DNA of 57,675 nucleotides. It comes from Hespellia sp. (GTDB lineage: Bacteria > Bacillota > Clostridia > Lachnospirales > Lachnospiraceae). The stretch lies in contig JAQUUC010000016.1 of NCBI GenBank assembly GCA_028694105.1, forward strand, positions 1-57,675. Reading direction: 5' to 3'. The notes below the pieces were generated by a model. The model was not told where the DNA came from. It worked only from the letters and a program-made list of their open reading frames with translations, and ran no database searches. The position numbers were made by a program, and so were the translations under genes. Shown here in pieces: positions 54,622 through 57,675 of the stretch. Within the stretch, counting starts at the first letter, position 1. The number at the start of each line of letters is the position of its first letter.

Positions 54622-55083
54622 ATGGATAAAAAAACATACATAGAAGAATTTGCAGCATTACAGCATTCGCTTTCAAAATTAAAGAATGCATCAGTTCTGA
54701 CAGAATCTGTAAAGGGAGAGAATTATGTCCTCAGTTATCTGGCAAATGCACCGGAGGATGTAAATCCAAAAGAAATAAGCAATATTTTAAGTGTCAGCTC
54801 TGCACGGACGGCAGTAATTCTAAAAAATATGGAAAAAAGAGAGCTTGTCCTGCGGTATCAGGACCCGGACAATCACAGACAGACTCTGGTAAAAATCTTA
54901 CCCGCAGGAATAGAAAAGAATTTACTCATAAAAGAAACATTCGCAAACAGTGTGTCCGGATTGATTGACGCATTGGGAGAAGGGGATTTTAAGCAGTATA
55001 TGGATTTAAAGAAACGGATCCTGTCTTATTATAAAGAGAAACAGTCAGATATAGAACCATCAGGAAAGAAGGAATTAGAATGA
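54622..55083 (+). CDS. MarR family transcriptional regulator
   Basis: The 153-residue protein has a MarR winged helix: VNPKEISNILSVSSARTAVILKNMEKRELVLRYQ (split; about 46-80) and the wing DPDNHRQTLVKILPAG, with helical ends for dimerisation. AAAGGAG precedes the ATG by 6 nt. Its TGA overlaps the ATG of the MFS gene (ATGA), so the two are translationally coupled. It should repress its own operon at the CTAACGTCGTTAG palindrome and release on binding a compound that the transporter exports. Confidence 0.9.
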   Translation: MDKKTYIEEFAALQHSLSKLKNASVLTESVKGENYVLSYLANAPEDVNPKEISNILSVSSARTAVILKNMEKRELVLRYQDPDNHRQTLVKILPAGIEKNLLIKETFANSVSGLIDALGEGDFKQYMDLKKRILSYYKEKQSDIEPSGKKELE

Positions 55084-56480
55084 ACAGTCATGTTGTAACC
55101 GATAAAAGAAGAACTTTGATATTTTTGAACATCTTGATTTCATGCATTGCATCATCTATGCTTGCGACAGCCCTGACAACGGCGCTGCCGGCAATTGCCA
55201 CAGATCTGAGTATCGGTGTCGCAACCGGACAGTGGCTGACGAGCGGTTATTCACTGGCAATGGGAATCACAATGCCACTGACAGCATTTTTGATTACACG
55301 TTTCCCCACAAAGCGCCTTTACCTGACTGGAATGAGCGCCTTTATTGCAGGACTTGTAATCTGCACCATTGCACCGACATTTATCATTATGATGGGTGGT
55401 CGCGTTCTGCAGGCTATTGGAAATGGAATTATGACGTCCATGGCACAGGTCATTCTCCTGACCATCTACCCAATTGAGAAAAAAGGAACGATCATGGGCT
55501 GGTATGGACTTTCTGTCAGTGCAGCACCGGTCATCGCGCCAACACTTGCAGGGGTCTTGATTGATTGGACCGGATGGAGAAGCATTTTCTATGTTGCCAT
55601 TGTGATTATGGTATGCTCCTTTGCATTTGGAGTGTTTGCCTTTGATGACGTGCTGGAGACATACAAGAAGAAATTCGATGTACTGTCATTCGTGCTGAGT
55701 GCATTTGCATTTGGCGGAATTACCCTTGGAATTGGAAATATCAGTTCCTATGGATTGTTCAGTACTCCAGTGATGGTATCCTTAGCTGCAGGAATTGTAG
55801 GTGGAATTCTGTTTACCTGCAGGCAGTTTCATATAGACCAGCCATTTTTAGAATTACGGATTCTGAAATATAAGGAGTTTACCCTGAGTGTTCTGGGCAG
55901 TATGCTGCTGTATCTTGTTATGATGGGTTCCTCCGTCATTATGCCGGTTTTTGTACAGAGCATCTTGCGATATTCAGCGACCATTTCTGGTCTGGTGACA
56001 CTTCCGGGATCTCTTGCCATGGCAGTGTTTAGTCCCATGGCCGGAAAAATGTATGACAAGCTTGGTATGAAAAAACTGTTTGTGACAGGGGCCGCCTGCA
56101 TGCTCTTCAGCAATCTTGGAATGGTGTTTGTGACTATGAATGTGTCGCTGGTGATACCGGCAGTGTTAAATGTAATCCGCTGCGTTTCCATCGGTTGCCT
56201 GATGATGCCGTTGGTAACATGGGGAACCAGTCATGTGCCAAGTCACCATACCGCAGATGCAACGGCATTGCTTGCATCTCTCAGAACCATTGCAGGAGCA
56301 ATCGGAGCAGCTGTGTTCGTCGGAATTATGACGATGGTTGCGGCCAATTCAGTCTCTGCCTATGGCGAAAGAGCACTGATTCACGGGCTGAATGTCACGT
56401 TTGCAGCAATGTCTGCCGGAGCACTGTGCCTACTTATGATTGCGGTATTTCTGGTAAAAGGAAAAAGAAAAAACACCTGA
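55080..56480 (+). CDS. DHA2 family (EmrB/QacA-type) MFS drug exporter
   Basis: The 466-residue protein has a DHA2 arrangement with 13-14 helices. Motifs include ATALTTALPAIATDL in helix 1 with the family's Thr/Pro pattern, QWLTSGYSLAMGITMPLTAFL (split) at helix 2, GRVLQAIGNGIMTSM at helix 4 and motif C GWYGLSVSAAPVIAPTLAGVLIDWTGWR (split) at helix 5, the hallmark of proton-coupled antiporters. It probably exports hydrophobic drugs or bile-like compounds. It is the second gene of the MarR operon. Its last 51 bp overlap the decayed permease remnant on the other strand, so this module has been placed against older DNA. Confidence 0.92.
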   Translation: MNSHVVTDKRRTLIFLNILISCIASSMLATALTTALPAIATDLSIGVATGQWLTSGYSLAMGITMPLTAFLITRFPTKRLYLTGMSAFIAGLVICTIAPTFIIMMGGRVLQAIGNGIMTSMAQVILLTIYPIEKKGTIMGWYGLSVSAAPVIAPTLAGVLIDWTGWRSIFYVAIVIMVCSFAFGVFAFDDVLETYKKKFDVLSFVLSAFAFGGITLGIGNISSYGLFSTPVMVSLAAGIVGGILFTCRQFHIDQPFLELRILKYKEFTLSVLGSMLLYLVMMGSSVIMPVFVQSILRYSATISGLVTLPGSLAMAVFSPMAGKMYDKLGMKKLFVTGAACMLFSNLGMVFVTMNVSLVIPAVLNVIRCVSIGCLMMPLVTWGTSHVPSHHTADATALLASLRTIAGAIGAAVFVGIMTMVAANSVSAYGERALIHGLNVTFAAMSAGALCLLMIAVFLVKGKRKNT

Positions 56481-57266
56481 AATCAGCATCGGAATGCCTG
56501 TCATGCCAATCATATAAAGAATAGCTGCTACAACTGGAAACTGATACTCCAAATATTTTGCTGAGTTTTTCATGAAAGAAATAAAGCCAAAACCTAACGC
56601 TGTACCGAGTGTCAGTGTTATAAGAATATTGGGCAGTGCAAGGAGAATGCTTTCTCCAAAGAGCAAAAACACTATAAATCACAATGCCACTGGCAATAAA
56701 AAGCAATATTGATACAAATAAAATGGTGTATGCACCACTATTTCCGTCTTGAAGAGATTGCTCAAATTTACCATTTATATTTACATTTTGCCGTTCAATA
56801 CCGTAATCCATAGCCAGTTGATATACCGCTGTTGTAAATGTGGATATCGGCATATCCTCCGCTTCAATTATGCGTACAAGAGCCGTATATGGCAAATCCT
56901 TCATTGCCAGACTCTGTTCTGCAAAAGCTTTCGATACCCGAACCGGATGGCTCAGAGTAGAATATCCTCTTTTCCTAAAGCATTTATAAATGCTTTATCT
57001 ACAACAATTTCATCATACTTTTCAGGTTCTTTCATCAGAAGCGATGCTTTGTATCTGCTCCTTTGTAACATCCATATACATTACATGCTGCATATTTTCT
57101 AAAACCTGTGTTTCGGCAGTCTGCATTCCAATGATAAAAAGTGAAAGTGTAGATACGAGGGTATTTGCCAGTAAAATTGATAACGTCGAAAAGAGAGTTG
57201 ACATTTTTTTGCCATCAGATTATTTTTTGCCATGCGGTAAATAATTCTGCTGTTGTTCGTATTCAA
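56430..57266 (-). pseudogene. Decayed FtsX/BceB-like ABC permease
   Basis: From right to left on the minus strand, fragments of one permease occur in different frames. NSRIIYRMAKNNLMAKK (to 57211) is followed by a frame change at an A7 run, then STLFSTLSILLANTLVSTLSLF and VLENMQHVMYMDVTKEQ (to 57022), EPEKYDEIVVDKAF, then VRIIEAEDMPISTF with ILFVSILLFIASGIVIYSVF, and finally ESILLALPNILITLTLGTALGF with a last pair of helices. Several frameshifts and a deletion after the IVIYSVF helix make it nonfunctional. It would have partnered a LolD/MacB-like ATPase. Confidence 0.8.
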
Positions 57267-57537
57267 GCTCAGTAACCACAGATAACACAGAAATCATCAA
57301 TTTATCTGCATCCTTTGAACTGTCGATGCCACCTTCTACACAGATCAGATTCACACCGAAGTCCTGCATTCTCTGTCAGGAGCTAAGAACATCTGCTGCA
57401 TTTCTACCGAAACGAGAGAGTTTGAATACCAGTACAAAATCAGCATCATCCTTACTGTCTTCAATATCACGAAGCATCTGCATGGATATGGATACGCGAG
57501 TATAGATATAGCATTTTAGTTGTTTTTTGGTTCTCAC
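57267..57537 (-). pseudogene. Decayed serine site-specific recombinase
   Basis: A GTG start (57535-57537) begins MRTKKQLKCYIYTRVSISMQ, with the catalytic Ser of the YTRVS motif. About 50 residues are then missing, and MLRDIEDSKDDADFVLVFKLSRFGRNAADVL follows (read here in two parts), with the conserved SRxGRN. An in-frame TGA interrupts it (near 57379), after which MQDFGVNLICVEGGIDSSKDA and SVLSVVTEL continue. The frame then fuses to the permease remnant near 57266. It is a relic of an integrative or transposable element. Confidence 0.85.
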
Positions 57538-57556
57538 TTTTCATCAATGCCTTGTA

Positions 57557-57580
57557 TGATAATTAGGAAGTTAATTATCA
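57557..57580. repeat. Perfect 9-bp inverted repeat upstream of the recombinase remnant
   Basis: TGATAATTA (57557-57565) and TAATTATCA (57572-57580) are separated by 6 bp, 20 bp before the recombinase GTG start. It may be an operator or a former recombination site. The rest of 57538-57675 shows nothing further. Confidence 0.4.
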
Positions 57581-57675
57581 CACATTCCTTTCTTTTTATT
57601 ATCGTGGTTATAATACATTCAGATACTGTGGACTTTTGATTAATGCCCTGTAGCTTTGACTACTCAACTGGAGTG

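Overview
The window looks like a chromosomal segment of a Gram-positive anaerobic Clostridia, most likely Lachnospiraceae-like. The reasons are strong AGGAGG ribosome sites, sigma-A type promoters, PKTGD/QTGD-type sortase tails, a BaiCD/2-enoate-reductase flavoprotein, DUF1287, DUF975 and DUF362 genes, several MATE exporters and an AlbA_2 regulator. Genus cannot be assigned from the sequence alone. No rRNA, tRNA or CRISPR array is seen.

Region 1 (1-13.7 kb). It starts with the truncated N-terminus of an ABC ATPase, then a Cu/Zn superoxide dismutase family protein, a DUF1287 protein, a surface protein with four lamin-tail domains and a sortase-like tail, an enoate-reductase-type flavoprotein, and a second surface protein (DUF6273-like). 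The leader of this second surface gene is unusual: nine 15-bp repeats that can fold into eight successive small hairpins, then a hairpin that hides the ribosome-binding site. A roughly 700-bp AT-rich stretch without genes, a membrane protein with a DUF5808-like segment, and a DUF975-response regulator-histidine kinase operon follow.

Region 2 (13.8-37.6 kb). One uninterrupted reading frame of 7,920 codons fills 41% of the window. It encodes a secreted giant filamentous-adhesin-like protein with a Thr/Pro stalk, dispersed RTX-like Ca-binding motifs, several thousand residues of leukotoxin/LktA-like beta repeats, a mixed middle region, FHA-like beta-helix repeats interrupted by a long coiled coil, a Pro/Glu spacer and a C-terminal membrane helix without a sortase motif. 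A membrane-anchored TPR protein is transcribed divergently from its promoter region.

Region 3 (37.8-50.5 kb). This holds DUF362/ferredoxin and MerR genes sharing a typical 19-bp-spacer MerR promoter, an apparently leaderless mrfA/yprA-type helicase followed by a UvrD-like helicase, a MATE exporter, a small cysteine-containing protein behind a promoter whose spacer is a G9 tract (candidate phase-variable switch), a MarR-MFS operon with duplicated operators, and a MATE-cytidylate-kinase-like pair behind an apparent attenuator.

Region 4 (50.5-57.7 kb). This is accessory-looking DNA. It carries an AlbA_2 regulator, a graveyard of broken genes (frameshifted flavodoxin, internally deleted hydrolase), an aldo/keto reductase-TetR divergon, a MarR-DHA2 MFS operon, and at the right end a decayed FtsX-type permease joined to a decayed serine recombinase.

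Recurring themes are cell-surface display and drug/toxin export modules, each with a local one-component regulator and readable operators.
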